A stretch of 7,015 nucleotides of DNA from Nitrospira sp. (GTDB lineage Bacteria > Nitrospirota > Nitrospiria > Nitrospirales > Nitrospiraceae). Below are positions 1-5,781 of the stretch, piece by piece. How positions within the stretch are numbered: position 1 is the stretch's first letter; every line of letters begins with the position of its first letter. The stretch covers positions 40,915-47,929 of the forward strand of contig JABMDH010000056.1 in assembly GCA_015904075.1 (NCBI GenBank), in the 5' to 3' direction. The notes beneath the pieces are model-generated. The model was not told the DNA's origin. It searched no databases and saw nothing but the letters and a program-made list of their open reading frames with translations. The position numbers were made by a program, and so were the translations under genes.

Positions 1-139
1 CCGATCGAGCCACCGCCGCTCCGGTTTCCATCAACTTTTGACCAAGCGACGGTTTCGTCGGCCTTGCCGACGACAGCTGCTCCGGCGAGGGGATGCGACG
101 GATTAAATTGATCGGCTCATCATTGAATCGGCGAGACAT
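1..139 (-). CDS. 5' part of an unrecognised gene, cut by the left edge
   Basis: An ATG at 139-137 on the minus strand opens a frame with no stop through to the window edge, 46 codons long. The protein begins MSRRFNDEPINLIRRIPSPE and continues through a Pro/Ser/Arg-rich stretch to LGQKLMETGAAVARS. The start is supported by a GGAG ribosome binding site ending 8 bases before the ATG, inside GGAGAAGCGCAC. There is no signal peptide or membrane segment in the visible part; the basic, proline-containing N-terminus looks like a cytosolic leader before a domain lying outside the window. I do not recognise the family. The gene points away from the tldD-pmbA operon on the same strand, about 300 bases downstream of it, and a possible promoter lies in between, so it is probably its own transcription unit. 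That it is coding rests on the open frame plus the ribosome binding site. Confidence 0.6.
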   Translation of the reverse strand, partial: MSRRFNDEPINLIRRIPSPEQLSSARPTKPSLGQKLMETGAAVARS

Positions 140-147
140 GTGCGCTT

Positions 148-151
148 CTCC
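148..151 (-). promoter_or_regulatory. Ribosome binding site of the left-edge gene
   Basis: On the minus strand GGAG (plus-strand CTCC at 148-151) lies 8 bases upstream of the ATG at 139-137. This is the main evidence that a real gene starts here, since only 46 codons of it are visible. Confidence 0.55.
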
Positions 152-198
152 ACGCCATATTTTCACCACCACACTGCATATGCTGATAAACAGTCTGT

Positions 199-227
199 TG
201 TCTACTCCTGCCAGACACAAGAGTCAA
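199..227 (-). promoter_or_regulatory. Possible sigma70-type promoter for the left-edge gene
   Basis: On the minus strand TTGACT (227-222, five of six matches to the -35 consensus) is followed after exactly 17 bases by TAGACA (204-199, three of six matches to the -10 consensus). It would give a leader of about 50 bases before the ATG at 139. The -10 is poor, so this is a weak prediction supported mainly by spacing and position. Confidence 0.25.
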
Positions 228-303
228 CGATTTTCTCCGGCTTTTTTGGGTAACAACCTGCCAAGGAGCTATTGGCACGATGTGACAAAGAGATAGATAG
301 GAA

Positions 304-353
304 AGTGCTGAGGACTCGCCTCGCTGAGCGGGCGAAGCGGGCTGAGTGCTGAG
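304..353. repeat. Degenerate heptamer repeat with AGTGCTGAG ends
   Basis: The 9-mer AGTGCTGAG occurs at 304-312 and again at 345-353. The right end reads as adjacent 7-mers GGGCTGA (339-345) and GTGCTGA (346-352). Between the ends, GCCTCGCT and AGCGGGC can pair as an imperfect stem with one bulged base. The stretch is non-coding: short frames through it translate to low-complexity Ser/Ala/Arg text and have no family resemblance. It looks like a dispersed intergenic repeat built on a GTGCTGA unit. Whether the unit is dispersed in this genome cannot be seen from one window. Confidence 0.45.
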
Positions 354-374
354 ATGTTCGGACCGGATGACCCG

Positions 375-422
375 CCTGTACCGGGACAATACGCGTTCCC
401 ACAGATTGGCCCCGGTACCAGG
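375..422 (-). terminator. Strong stem-loop just downstream of pmbA
   Basis: GTACCGGG (378-385) and CCCGGTAC (411-418) form a perfect 8-bp stem. CCT/AGG outside (375-377 with 420-422, one bulged base) and CAAT/ATTG inside (387-390 with 405-408) extend it. It begins 15 bases after the pmbA stop on the minus strand, where a transcript-ending or 3'-protecting hairpin is expected. There is no T-run behind it on the minus strand, so it is not a textbook intrinsic terminator; Rho-dependent ending or mRNA protection are alternatives. Confidence 0.45.
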
Positions 423-436
423 CTGTAATCAAATCG

Positions 437-1780
437 CTAAAAGCGCGTGACGCTGGAAAAGTTGAACTCCGGCAGGACCATAGCCGGCGCCAGCATCTTT
501 CCGGTCTCTGCCGTCACTGCCTCCATCGGCCCCGTTGCGGCATCGATCTGTTGAAAGGTGCGGAGTGGACTGTCGTGGAATCGGAAGTTTTTGATTGCAG
601 AGACGATTTCTCCTTTGTCCACGAGAAATGTGCCGTCGCGCGTCATACCGGTCACTGTGAGATCTGTGGGATTGACGGTGCGGATATACCAAAAATTTGT
701 GACCAGGATCGCCCGATCGGTTCGTTTGATAAGGTCCTGTACGGTGCCGTACGCAGCACCATTGACGGACAGGACCGGTGCGTCCAGGGTCGGAATATCT
801 TGCACTCCGTGGGTTTTTGCCGTGAACCGATCATGGGCCAGTTGGGTGAGCAGGCCATGGTCGATCCATGTGGACGGCATACTCGGCAAGCCTTCTGAGG
901 TCAACCCCACACCGAGCAGGTCGGCATGGCCAGGCGCATTACACAACGTCAGCCGGTCGTCGACGATCTGCGCTCCCAGTTTGCCTGCGAATGGGCTGGT
1001 GCCTTTGTCGTAGGATTTGGCGTCGAGCGACCACATCAGCCACGTCCACAGACCTGCCACGGCGGCTGGCTCAAGAATGACCGGATAGGGCCCGGCTGGA
1101 AGCTCTATCGGCTCTCGGCTGCGCTTCGCCTTTGCAATGGCCGCCAGCGTCCGTTCCTGAATTTTCAGGTGATCCACCGAGCGATGCGCTGCCGCACTCC
1201 ATCCGGTCGCGTCGCCGGCCTGGACCGTGAGGCTAAATCGTGCATCCGCCCGCGCTTCGTACCCGAAAAGTCCGTTGTTCGCCGCAATACCCACCGACGC
1301 CGCCGAGGTTGAGACCACCCCCGCAGCCAGGAGATTTTCCATGCGGCAGTGGCCGATGGCTTCGTTCGCATATTCGAGACGGCGCGCCGGTCCCGCCGCC
1401 GTCGTTTCCGGCCTGGCTGTTTCACGAGACACGAACGGGAACGGCTCCGGAGGCGGAAGATATTCCGGATCCTCTGGTGAAATTTGTGCAATGCGCTCAG
1501 CCCGCGCGAGCGTCTCCTGGATCGACCCGGCAGTAAAATCCGTCGTGGAGGCCGTGCCATGCCGCCTGCCGAATGCGACCGTCACGACCAGGGTCCCACG
1601 CCGCATGTCCACATTCTGCACGACTTGGTTGTTGGCAAACCTGGCGGTACCGGCATGCACATCATGGAGCGACACGGTAGTCTCATCACCGGAAGATCGG
1701 GTAAACACCAGGTCGGCGAGAAAGCGAAATTCCTCACGCCCCGTCATTTTCGGCCAGCGCTTGGTGTTCCCCACACTCAT
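437..1780 (-). CDS. pmbA: TldE/PmbA, partner subunit of the TldD/TldE protease
   Basis: This 447-residue protein of the TldD/PmbA family is the non-catalytic partner of TldD. In known systems the two form a heterodimer that degrades unfolded or modified peptides inside the cell; in E. coli it trims the microcin B17 leader and degrades the antitoxin CcdA. The sequence has the family's two-part layout: an N-terminal half with ARFANNQVVQN near residues 45-55, and a C-terminal half with the SYDKGTSPFAGKLG stretch and a late block ending in LVDKGEIVSAIKNFRFHDSP. It has no HExxxH zinc motif, as expected for TldE. Length fits the family. The ATG overlaps the tldD stop as ATGA at 1780-1777, and GAGGGG lies 5 bases upstream inside tldD, so translation is probably coupled. 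The gene is last in the operon, with a hairpin following. Confidence 0.9.
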   Translation of the reverse strand: MSVGNTKRWPKMTGREEFRFLADLVFTRSSGDETTVSLHDVHAGTARFANNQVVQNVDMRRGTLVVTVAFGRRHGTASTTDFTAGSIQETLARAERIAQISPEDPEYLPPPEPFPFVSRETARPETTAAGPARRLEYANEAIGHCRMENLLAAGVVSTSAASVGIAANNGLFGYEARADARFSLTVQAGDATGWSAAAHRSVDHLKIQERTLAAIAKAKRSREPIELPAGPYPVILEPAAVAGLWTWLMWSLDAKSYDKGTSPFAGKLGAQIVDDRLTLCNAPGHADLLGVGLTSEGLPSMPSTWIDHGLLTQLAHDRFTAKTHGVQDIPTLDAPVLSVNGAAYGTVQDLIKRTDRAILVTNFWYIRTVNPTDLTVTGMTRDGTFLVDKGEIVSAIKNFRFHDSPLRTFQQIDAATGPMEAVTAETGKMLAPAMVLPEFNFSSVTRF

Positions 1781-3243
1781 GAACGCCCCTCGCCTCTGAT
1801 GACCTGCACGTTTCGGAATCGTGCCGGGGATGCGGCATGGGTCATCCAGCCCGATTGACCCGGCTGCCCCTTGCCACAGGTAATAAATCCATACCGCCGT
1901 CGAAACGTCCGGTCCGCGACTCCGTCGCAGCTGTTCCAGAATTCCGGCGTGATCCCATGGTAGATCACATCGCGAAGCATGTGGGTGCGCTTCCCCTTTT
2001 CAATCAGCCAGAAGGCATCGCCACCGAACTGAAAGTTGTATCGCCGTTGATCGATGCTGTAGGACCCGTGGCCTTCGATATAAATTCCCCGCTTCACACC
2101 GGCGATCAGCTGATCGAGCGTGTCAGTGCCGGGGTCGAGTCCGATATTGGCGATGCGAACCATTGGAATGCTGCCCCATCCGTCAGCGCGATTCGATCCA
2201 CGCGAGCGAGTAGCCCCAATTTTCGGCGCAACTTCCCGATTGGTACAGTAGCCGACGAAAATCCCGTTCCTGATAACATCCCACTGTTGACACTGCACCC
2301 CATCATCGTCATACCCGGTTGCCGCAAGCGTATCCGGCTCAGTGTTATCCGCCACGAGACTTACGTCCGGCGAGCCATAGCGAAAGTTCCCCAGTTTTTC
2401 TGTCGTCAAAAAACTGGTGCCGGCATAGTTGGCCTCGTACCCGAGTGCTCGATCCAGCTCACTGGGATGGCCGCAGGATTCATGAATCGTCAGGGATAGA
2501 TGCTCTGGATCCAGCACCAGATCATATTGTCCTGCCTCTACGATCGGAGCCTTGACCTTTTCCACCGCTTGCACGGCCACACGCGGGGCCTCCCGCTGTA
2601 GATCGGCCTCCTCGATTAATTCATAGCCTTGGCGCAGATGAGGCGTATTGAAGCTGCGCGAAGCAAACCGGCCCTCGTACAGTGCCGTCGCCGCACACTC
2701 ACCCTGTCCCGCCAACAAATCAAATTCCAGGTGTGAGCCCTCCGTCGATACGAATAGCTTACGGTCTCGACGGGCCCACAGACTGGCGCTGCTTCGCGCG
2801 ATACCGGATTGTCGATGGAGCGTGTCCATCACATTCAGCAACAAGTCTGTTTTTTTCTCGAGTGGCATGCTGAAGGGATTGATACGACAGGGCGTGACTA
2901 CACGGTCGCGATGGACCGGTTCCGGAACCAATCGAACCTTCTCAAGCGCGACAGAGGCCGACCCCTTAGCAATCTCCACGGCCAAATCTGCTACACGCGG
3001 GACCTCTTCAAGTGACAGGATGGAGCTTGCGGCAAACCCCCAGGCTCCGTGATAGAGCACACGCACCCCGAATCCGGTGTCCCGGACATCTCGAATCGAC
3101 GCGATCCGACGATCCTCACCGTCGATCTGTTCTGTTTGGCTGTCTTGAATGCGGATATCGCCGTACTCGGCACCCGATGCCGCAATGCGTTTCAGAGCCA
3201 GCTCAGCGAATTCGTCCCAGGTCGGAGAGCTCATGATGATCAC
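1777..3243 (-). CDS. tldD: TldD zinc metalloprotease subunit
   Basis: TldD is the catalytic subunit of the TldD/TldE heterodimeric peptidase, which takes unfolded peptides into an internal chamber. The zinc motif HExxxH is HESCGH at residues 254-259, followed by PSELDRALGYEANYAGTSF as in the TldD branch that carries HESCGHP rather than the HEAVGHG of E. coli. Near the C-terminus, ITCGKGQPGQS (Cys456) matches the conserved CGK.GQ block that supplies the third zinc ligand. Length, 488 residues, is normal. The frame can begin at GTG 3243, but an in-frame ATG three codons later (3234-3232) has GAGAG 8 bases upstream and is the likelier start, giving 485 residues. It is the first gene of the tldD-pmbA pair, with an extended -10 promoter just upstream. 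Family and pairing are clear; the natural substrate cannot be told from this window. Confidence 0.93.
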   Translation of the reverse strand: MIIMSSPTWDEFAELALKRIAASGAEYGDIRIQDSQTEQIDGEDRRIASIRDVRDTGFGVRVLYHGAWGFAASSILSLEEVPRVADLAVEIAKGSASVALEKVRLVPEPVHRDRVVTPCRINPFSMPLEKKTDLLLNVMDTLHRQSGIARSSASLWARRDRKLFVSTEGSHLEFDLLAGQGECAATALYEGRFASRSFNTPHLRQGYELIEEADLQREAPRVAVQAVEKVKAPIVEAGQYDLVLDPEHLSLTIHESCGHPSELDRALGYEANYAGTSFLTTEKLGNFRYGSPDVSLVADNTEPDTLAATGYDDDGVQCQQWDVIRNGIFVGYCTNREVAPKIGATRSRGSNRADGWGSIPMVRIANIGLDPGTDTLDQLIAGVKRGIYIEGHGSYSIDQRRYNFQFGGDAFWLIEKGKRTHMLRDVIYHGITPEFWNSCDGVADRTFRRRYGFITCGKGQPGQSGWMTHAASPARFRNVQVIRGEGRS

Positions 3244-3269
3244 TCTCGAATTGAATGAAGGGATGGGTC

Positions 3270-3278
3270 AGTATAACA
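3270..3278 (-). promoter_or_regulatory. Extended -10 promoter element for tldD-pmbA
   Basis: On the minus strand TATACT (3275-3270) differs from the -10 consensus at one base and is preceded by TGT (3278-3276), the TGn extension of extended -10 promoters. No good -35 hexamer sits 16-18 bases upstream, which fits that promoter type. Transcription would begin near 3263, giving a leader of about 20-30 bases before tldD. Confidence 0.4.
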
Positions 3279-3363
3279 GGACAAGGGCAGGAACGGTGAG
3301 CGCCAGCAGTGCAGGTTTGGCAGGTGTCTGTAGATGGCGTTCGAGTTGTTACATAAACGGTGG

Positions 3364-3384
3364 GGGCAAGAGGAGCTCTTGACC
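3364..3384. repeat. Short palindrome in the tldD upstream region
   Basis: CAAGAG (3367-3372) and CTCTTG (3376-3381) are perfect inverted arms around a 3-base centre, and flanking GGG/CCC extends the dyad with one bulged base. It lies about 90 bases upstream of the tldD -10 element and next to the hpnR terminal stem-loop. It could be an operator or part of the hpnR transcript end; the sequence does not decide. Confidence 0.3.
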
Positions 3385-3395
3385 CATAGGAGGGA

Positions 3396-3437
3396 CTGCG
3401 GTTTTGGCTGGAAGGTGACGTCCAGCCAAAACTGCAG
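3396..3437 (-). terminator. 17-bp stem-loop downstream of hpnR
   Basis: Bases 3396-3412 pair with 3421-3437 over 17 positions (one G-T/G-U pair, the rest Watson-Crick) around an 8-base loop. The arms include GTTTTGGCTGGA and TCCAGCCAAAAC. It starts 19 bases beyond the hpnR stop on the minus strand. There is no T-run after the stem on either strand, so it is better called a transcript-end stem-loop than a proven intrinsic terminator. Confidence 0.55.
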
Positions 3438-3456
3438 CACCCACTACTCGAGAAGG

Positions 3457-5085
3457 TCAGACCACCGTGCCCATGCGGGTCTCGTCGACGAACGTCTCGG
3501 TTGCATCGTCGATCGCCCGGCTGTGGCGGCCTTTGGGAGGCAGGATGAAGAGTTGTTTCGGGTCGATCTTGTCTTTCTTCTCCGGCGGCATCGACATCTC
3601 ATACTTCACCGGGCGACGGTGATCCGCCATTTGCAGTTCGGGATTGTAGACGCTGTTGAACTTCCAGAGCATTTTGATGAAATTGGTTTGTCCCCGCATC
3701 AAGTGCCCGGCCGCAATCTTAGCTGTACCTTTGAGCGCAGCCCAGCCCAGATGCTTCTTGTTTAAGACTTGTTGGGTCTTGACCAGTTCCGCATAAAACT
3801 CATGGAGCGGCATCTTGGTCGGCATCACGGCATGCTGAATGTCAAAGAGGCGGTAATCCCGCGTGTGGAGTTTGCGAGATTCCGTGAGCCAGCTCTCGGT
3901 TCCCGGGTACGGCGTATTGACGCTGATATTCACGATCTCCGGAATTTCCAAGCACCACTGCCGGATGACTTCGAACCGTTGACGATCCCAATCCGGATCG
4001 GCGATGAGATTGATGGCCACGGTAATCCCAAGAGACCTGGCAAATTCCAGCGCCTCGAAGTTTTTGCCCAACGAGATGCGCTTGCGGTGCATCTTGAGAC
4101 CTTCGGCATCGATGGCTTCCACACCGAGGAACATGTACTGGAGCCCAAGCGTCTTCCAGAACTGGAAGACTTCCTTGTTACGCAGGAGGACGTCGCCGCG
4201 TGTTTCCATGTAGTACTGCTTCTGGAGCCCAAGCGTCTTCCAGAACTGGAAGACTTCCTTGTTACGCAGGAGTACGTCGCCGCGTGTTTCCATGTAGTAC
4301 TGCTTATTGATCCCACGCCGCGCGACCGCTTCGCCGATCTCCATGCCCTGCTTACCCTGGATGAACGCCACGTCATCGACCAGGAAAATACCTGGTTCTT
4401 GAACCTGCTCCAAATCTTCAACGGCTTTCTCCGGGCTGACCATCCGATAGCTGCGTCCATAGAATGTCCAGGCGCTGCAGAAGGAGCAATCCCACGGACA
4501 GCCTCGTGCAAACTCGACGGAAGCGCAAGGATCCAGCACACCGATGAAATACTTATGCCGGTTCCGTAACAGATCACGCGCTGGACGGACATTGTCCAGA
4601 TTCTCGATAAATTGCGGCGGAGGTCCTTCACCGTCGAGCGTGACGACGCCAGGAACCTTCTTAATTGCCTTACGGTCTTGCTCCACAGCTTCCAATAGCT
4701 TGGGAGCTGTGACTTCACCTTCGCCCCTCAGCACACAACCAATGGCGCCGTCGCCGTGCTTCAAATAGTCCTGCGCCACAAAGGAAGCGCTGTGGCCTCC
4801 GACGAAGACGAAGGAATGCGGCAATTCCCGCTTGGTCAATTTCGCCAGATCCACGATCTCCGGAACGTTTGCGAGATAATTGCATCCGAACGCGATGACA
4901 TCGGGCTTCCACGACCGAATCAGCGCCTCATAGTCCTGCCAGGTATCAGCCTGCAGATCGATCAAGCGGACGTCGTGCCCTGCCTGACGGACGGCCTGTG
5001 CGACCATCTCCAGACCAAGCGGTTCCAGCCGCAAATAAATTTTGGTGTACATCAAGGGACCGGGGTGAACTGCGAGGAATTTCAT
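3457..5085 (-). CDS. hpnR: Hopanoid C-3 methylase HpnR (B12-binding radical SAM) with an internal 28-residue duplication
   Basis: HpnR methylates the A-ring of bacterial hopanoids at C-3, using cobalamin, SAM and a [4Fe-4S] cluster. Residues 1-135 are a cobalamin-binding fold (MKFLAVHPGPLMYTKIYLRL start, DVIAFGCNYLANVPE, FVFVGGHSA). The radical SAM core follows, with the cluster motif C196-PWD-C200-SF-C203 and the family-typical AWTFYGRSYR after it. DPCASVEFARG, INLIADPDWDRQRFEVIRQW and NISVNTPYPGTESW also match what I recall of HpnR. The 542 residues include an exact duplication, 261-288 repeated at 289-316; without one copy the protein is 514 residues and reads continuously into YMFLGVEAIDAEG. 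The copy probably adds a beta-strand/helix unit to the barrel, so activity is uncertain. AGGAGG lies 9 bases before the ATG. The gene stands alone, with no other hopanoid gene in view. Other class B radical SAM methylases are less likely. Confidence 0.85.
   Translation of the reverse strand: MKFLAVHPGPLMYTKIYLRLEPLGLEMVAQAVRQAGHDVRLIDLQADTWQDYEALIRSWKPDVIAFGCNYLANVPEIVDLAKLTKRELPHSFVFVGGHSASFVAQDYLKHGDGAIGCVLRGEGEVTAPKLLEAVEQDRKAIKKVPGVVTLDGEGPPPQFIENLDNVRPARDLLRNRHKYFIGVLDPCASVEFARGCPWDCSFCSAWTFYGRSYRMVSPEKAVEDLEQVQEPGIFLVDDVAFIQGKQGMEIGEAVARRGINKQYYMETRGDVLLRNKEVFQFWKTLGLQKQYYMETRGDVLLRNKEVFQFWKTLGLQYMFLGVEAIDAEGLKMHRKRISLGKNFEALEFARSLGITVAINLIADPDWDRQRFEVIRQWCLEIPEIVNISVNTPYPGTESWLTESRKLHTRDYRLFDIQHAVMPTKMPLHEFYAELVKTQQVLNKKHLGWAALKGTAKIAAGHLMRGQTNFIKMLWKFNSVYNPELQMADHRRPVKYEMSMPPEKKDKIDPKQLFILPPKGRHSRAIDDATETFVDETRMGTVV
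4138..4305 (-). repeat. 84-bp in-frame tandem duplication within hpnR
   Basis: Bases 4138-4221 and 4222-4305 are consecutive 84-bp copies identical except at one position: 4189 is G and 4273 is T. On the coding strand these are GTC and GTA, both valine, so the two 28-residue segments (KQYYMETRGD to KTLGLQ) are identical. The bases flanking the copies differ, so the boundaries cannot slide, and they fall exactly on codon boundaries. The length is a multiple of three and keeps the gene open. Confidence 0.97.
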
Positions 5086-5094
5086 TTCCTCAAA

Positions 5095-5100
5095 CCTCCT
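5095..5100 (-). promoter_or_regulatory. Consensus ribosome binding site of hpnR
   Basis: A full AGGAGG (plus-strand CCTCCT), within TCAAGGAGG, lies 9 bases upstream of the ATG at 5085-5083. It fixes the hpnR start and suggests efficient translation. Confidence 0.8.
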
Positions 5101-5115
5101 TGAGAGACGCTCGTG

Positions 5116-5144
5116 CTTATTCGAAGTCGTCGATAACTATTCAA
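5116..5144 (-). promoter_or_regulatory. Possible sigma70-type promoter for hpnR
   Basis: On the minus strand TTGAAT (5144-5139) and AATAAG (5121-5116) are separated by exactly 17 bases. Each matches its consensus at four of six positions. Transcription would start near 5109, leaving a leader of about 24 bases that contains the AGGAGG. Spacing and location are good, the hexamers only fair. Confidence 0.35.
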
Positions 5145-5293
5145 GCGGGCATGTCCGGCCAAGACTGACGGGTAGAGGCCCCAGAGCTTACGCAACGCGG
5201 GATTTTGACAGAATGGACGCTGAGGTTCAACCCTTAACCCGCATCATTCATGGATGGTTCGTTGCGAAATCGCGCTTGATGGAATATGCGGGA

Positions 5294-5378
5294 ATGTTTC
5301 GTGTTTCGAGTTCCTGGTTTCAAGTTTCCGGAGCATCCTTGCCTGGGAACGCGAAACATGACACCCGAAATTCGCAAC
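5294..5378. repeat. Inverted array of degenerate GTTTCNN heptamers
   Basis: Five consecutive 7-mers run from 5296 to 5330: GTTTCGT, GTTTCGA, GTTCCTG, GTTTCAA, GTTTCCG. In the right half the other strand reads similar units with the same 7-base period (GTTGCGA, ATTTCGG, GTGTCAT, GTTTCGC, from 5378 down to 5351). The halves can fold: 5294-5307 pairs with 5346-5359 over 14 positions, two of them G-U, around a 38-base loop. It lies between divergent genes and ends about 45 bases before the next start. It looks like a dispersed intergenic repeat or a structured leader, not coding sequence. Confidence 0.5.
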
Positions 5379-5422
5379 TTCCTCATGCTGGTTTTTCTTT
5401 CTCTTTGTGCCTACCATGTAAC

Positions 5423-5731
5423 ATGCCGCCGCCCGAACGCACCGTCCGCCAGCGGATTATCGAATTGCTGATCGGCACGCGGTTATCCTCTTATCAACTG
5501 GCACAGATGGTCGGCATTGCGGAACGGCTGATTGAAGAACATCTTCCGCATGTGGTCAAGACGCTGGCCCGGGACCGCACACGCCGATTCATGCTGGAAC
5601 CGGCTACTTGTTCCGACTGCGGGTTTGTGTTTCGGGATCGGACAAAGTTGACGAGACCTAGCCGGTGCCCCACATGCCGGAGCGAGGGGATTACAGCCCC
5701 CCGGTATGGGATCGAGCCGGTCAAAAAATGA
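5423..5731 (+). CDS. Small HTH protein with C-terminal zinc ribbon, predicted transcriptional regulator
   Basis: From the ATG at 5423 the product has 102 residues. Residues about 6-50 (RTVRQRIIELLIGTRLSSYQ through EEHLPHVVKTLAR) look like a winged or simple helix-turn-helix. Residues 63-85 form a zinc ribbon with two CxxC knuckles, Cys63/Cys66 (CSDC) and Cys82/Cys85 (CPTC). This matches the predicted regulators of the COG3357 type, an HTH fused to a Zn ribbon. The frame stays open upstream to an ATG at 5213, but that part translates the intergenic heptamer array, so I reject the longer 172-residue form. No clear ribosome binding site precedes 5423, so the start is chosen from domain content. 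A small lipoprotein gene follows after 50 bases on the same strand. Targets are unknown. Confidence 0.75.
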   Translation: MPPPERTVRQRIIELLIGTRLSSYQLAQMVGIAERLIEEHLPHVVKTLARDRTRRFMLEPATCSDCGFVFRDRTKLTRPSRCPTCRSEGITAPRYGIEPVKK

Positions 5732-5781
5732 TCCAGCCATCTGGACAGACGCGTGTCAAATGAGTAGGATACTGGCTGACC

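Larger units (their letters stand above)
5086..5422. other. Non-coding region between divergent genes
   Basis: This 337-base stretch separates hpnR from the plus-strand HTH/zinc-ribbon gene. Its left part carries the hpnR ribosome binding site and possible promoter; its right part carries the inverted heptamer array. In the middle (about 5150-5290) I see nothing convincing: a TTGACA at 5205-5210 on the plus strand has no fitting -10. The plus-strand frame is open from 5213, but that section has no recognisable protein character. Confidence 0.6.

Noticed and set aside
120..432. Short minus-strand frames after pmbA (76 and 89 codons)
   Set aside because: They translate the hairpin and the heptamer repeat into low-complexity text, and the longer one overlaps the start of the better-supported left-edge gene.
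1227..1799. Plus-strand open frame of 190 codons opposite pmbA
   Set aside because: Composition is Arg/Pro/Ser-rich as expected for antisense of a GC-rich gene; no recognisable motif.
1837..2499. Plus-strand open frame of 220 codons opposite tldD
   Set aside because: It is a shadow of tldD on the opposite strand in GC-rich DNA, with no domain character and no ribosome binding site of note.
4138..4305. Tandem 84-bp units as a CRISPR or phase-variable array
   Set aside because: There are only two adjacent copies with no spacers; they are coding and in frame, and unit loss or gain would not shift the frame.
3769..4569. Long plus-strand open frame (266 codons) opposite hpnR
   Set aside because: It is antisense to a well-supported gene, has no family resemblance, and its repeated segment is just the complement of the hpnR duplication.
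1777..5085. TldD/TldE next to a radical SAM enzyme as a peptide natural product (RiPP) locus
   Set aside because: The radical SAM protein resembles HpnR, not a SPASM-type peptide maturase; it has its own promoter and transcript-end hairpin, and I see no short precursor peptide or exporter nearby.
5205..5233. TTGACA on the plus strand as a promoter for the HTH/zinc-ribbon gene
   Set aside because: The -35 is perfect, but 16-18 bases downstream there is only CAACCC-like sequence, with no acceptable -10.
5213..5422. Longer N-terminus for the HTH/zinc-ribbon gene
   Set aside because: The extra 70 residues translate the inverted heptamer array and have no protein-like pattern; the domain begins right after the ATG at 5423.
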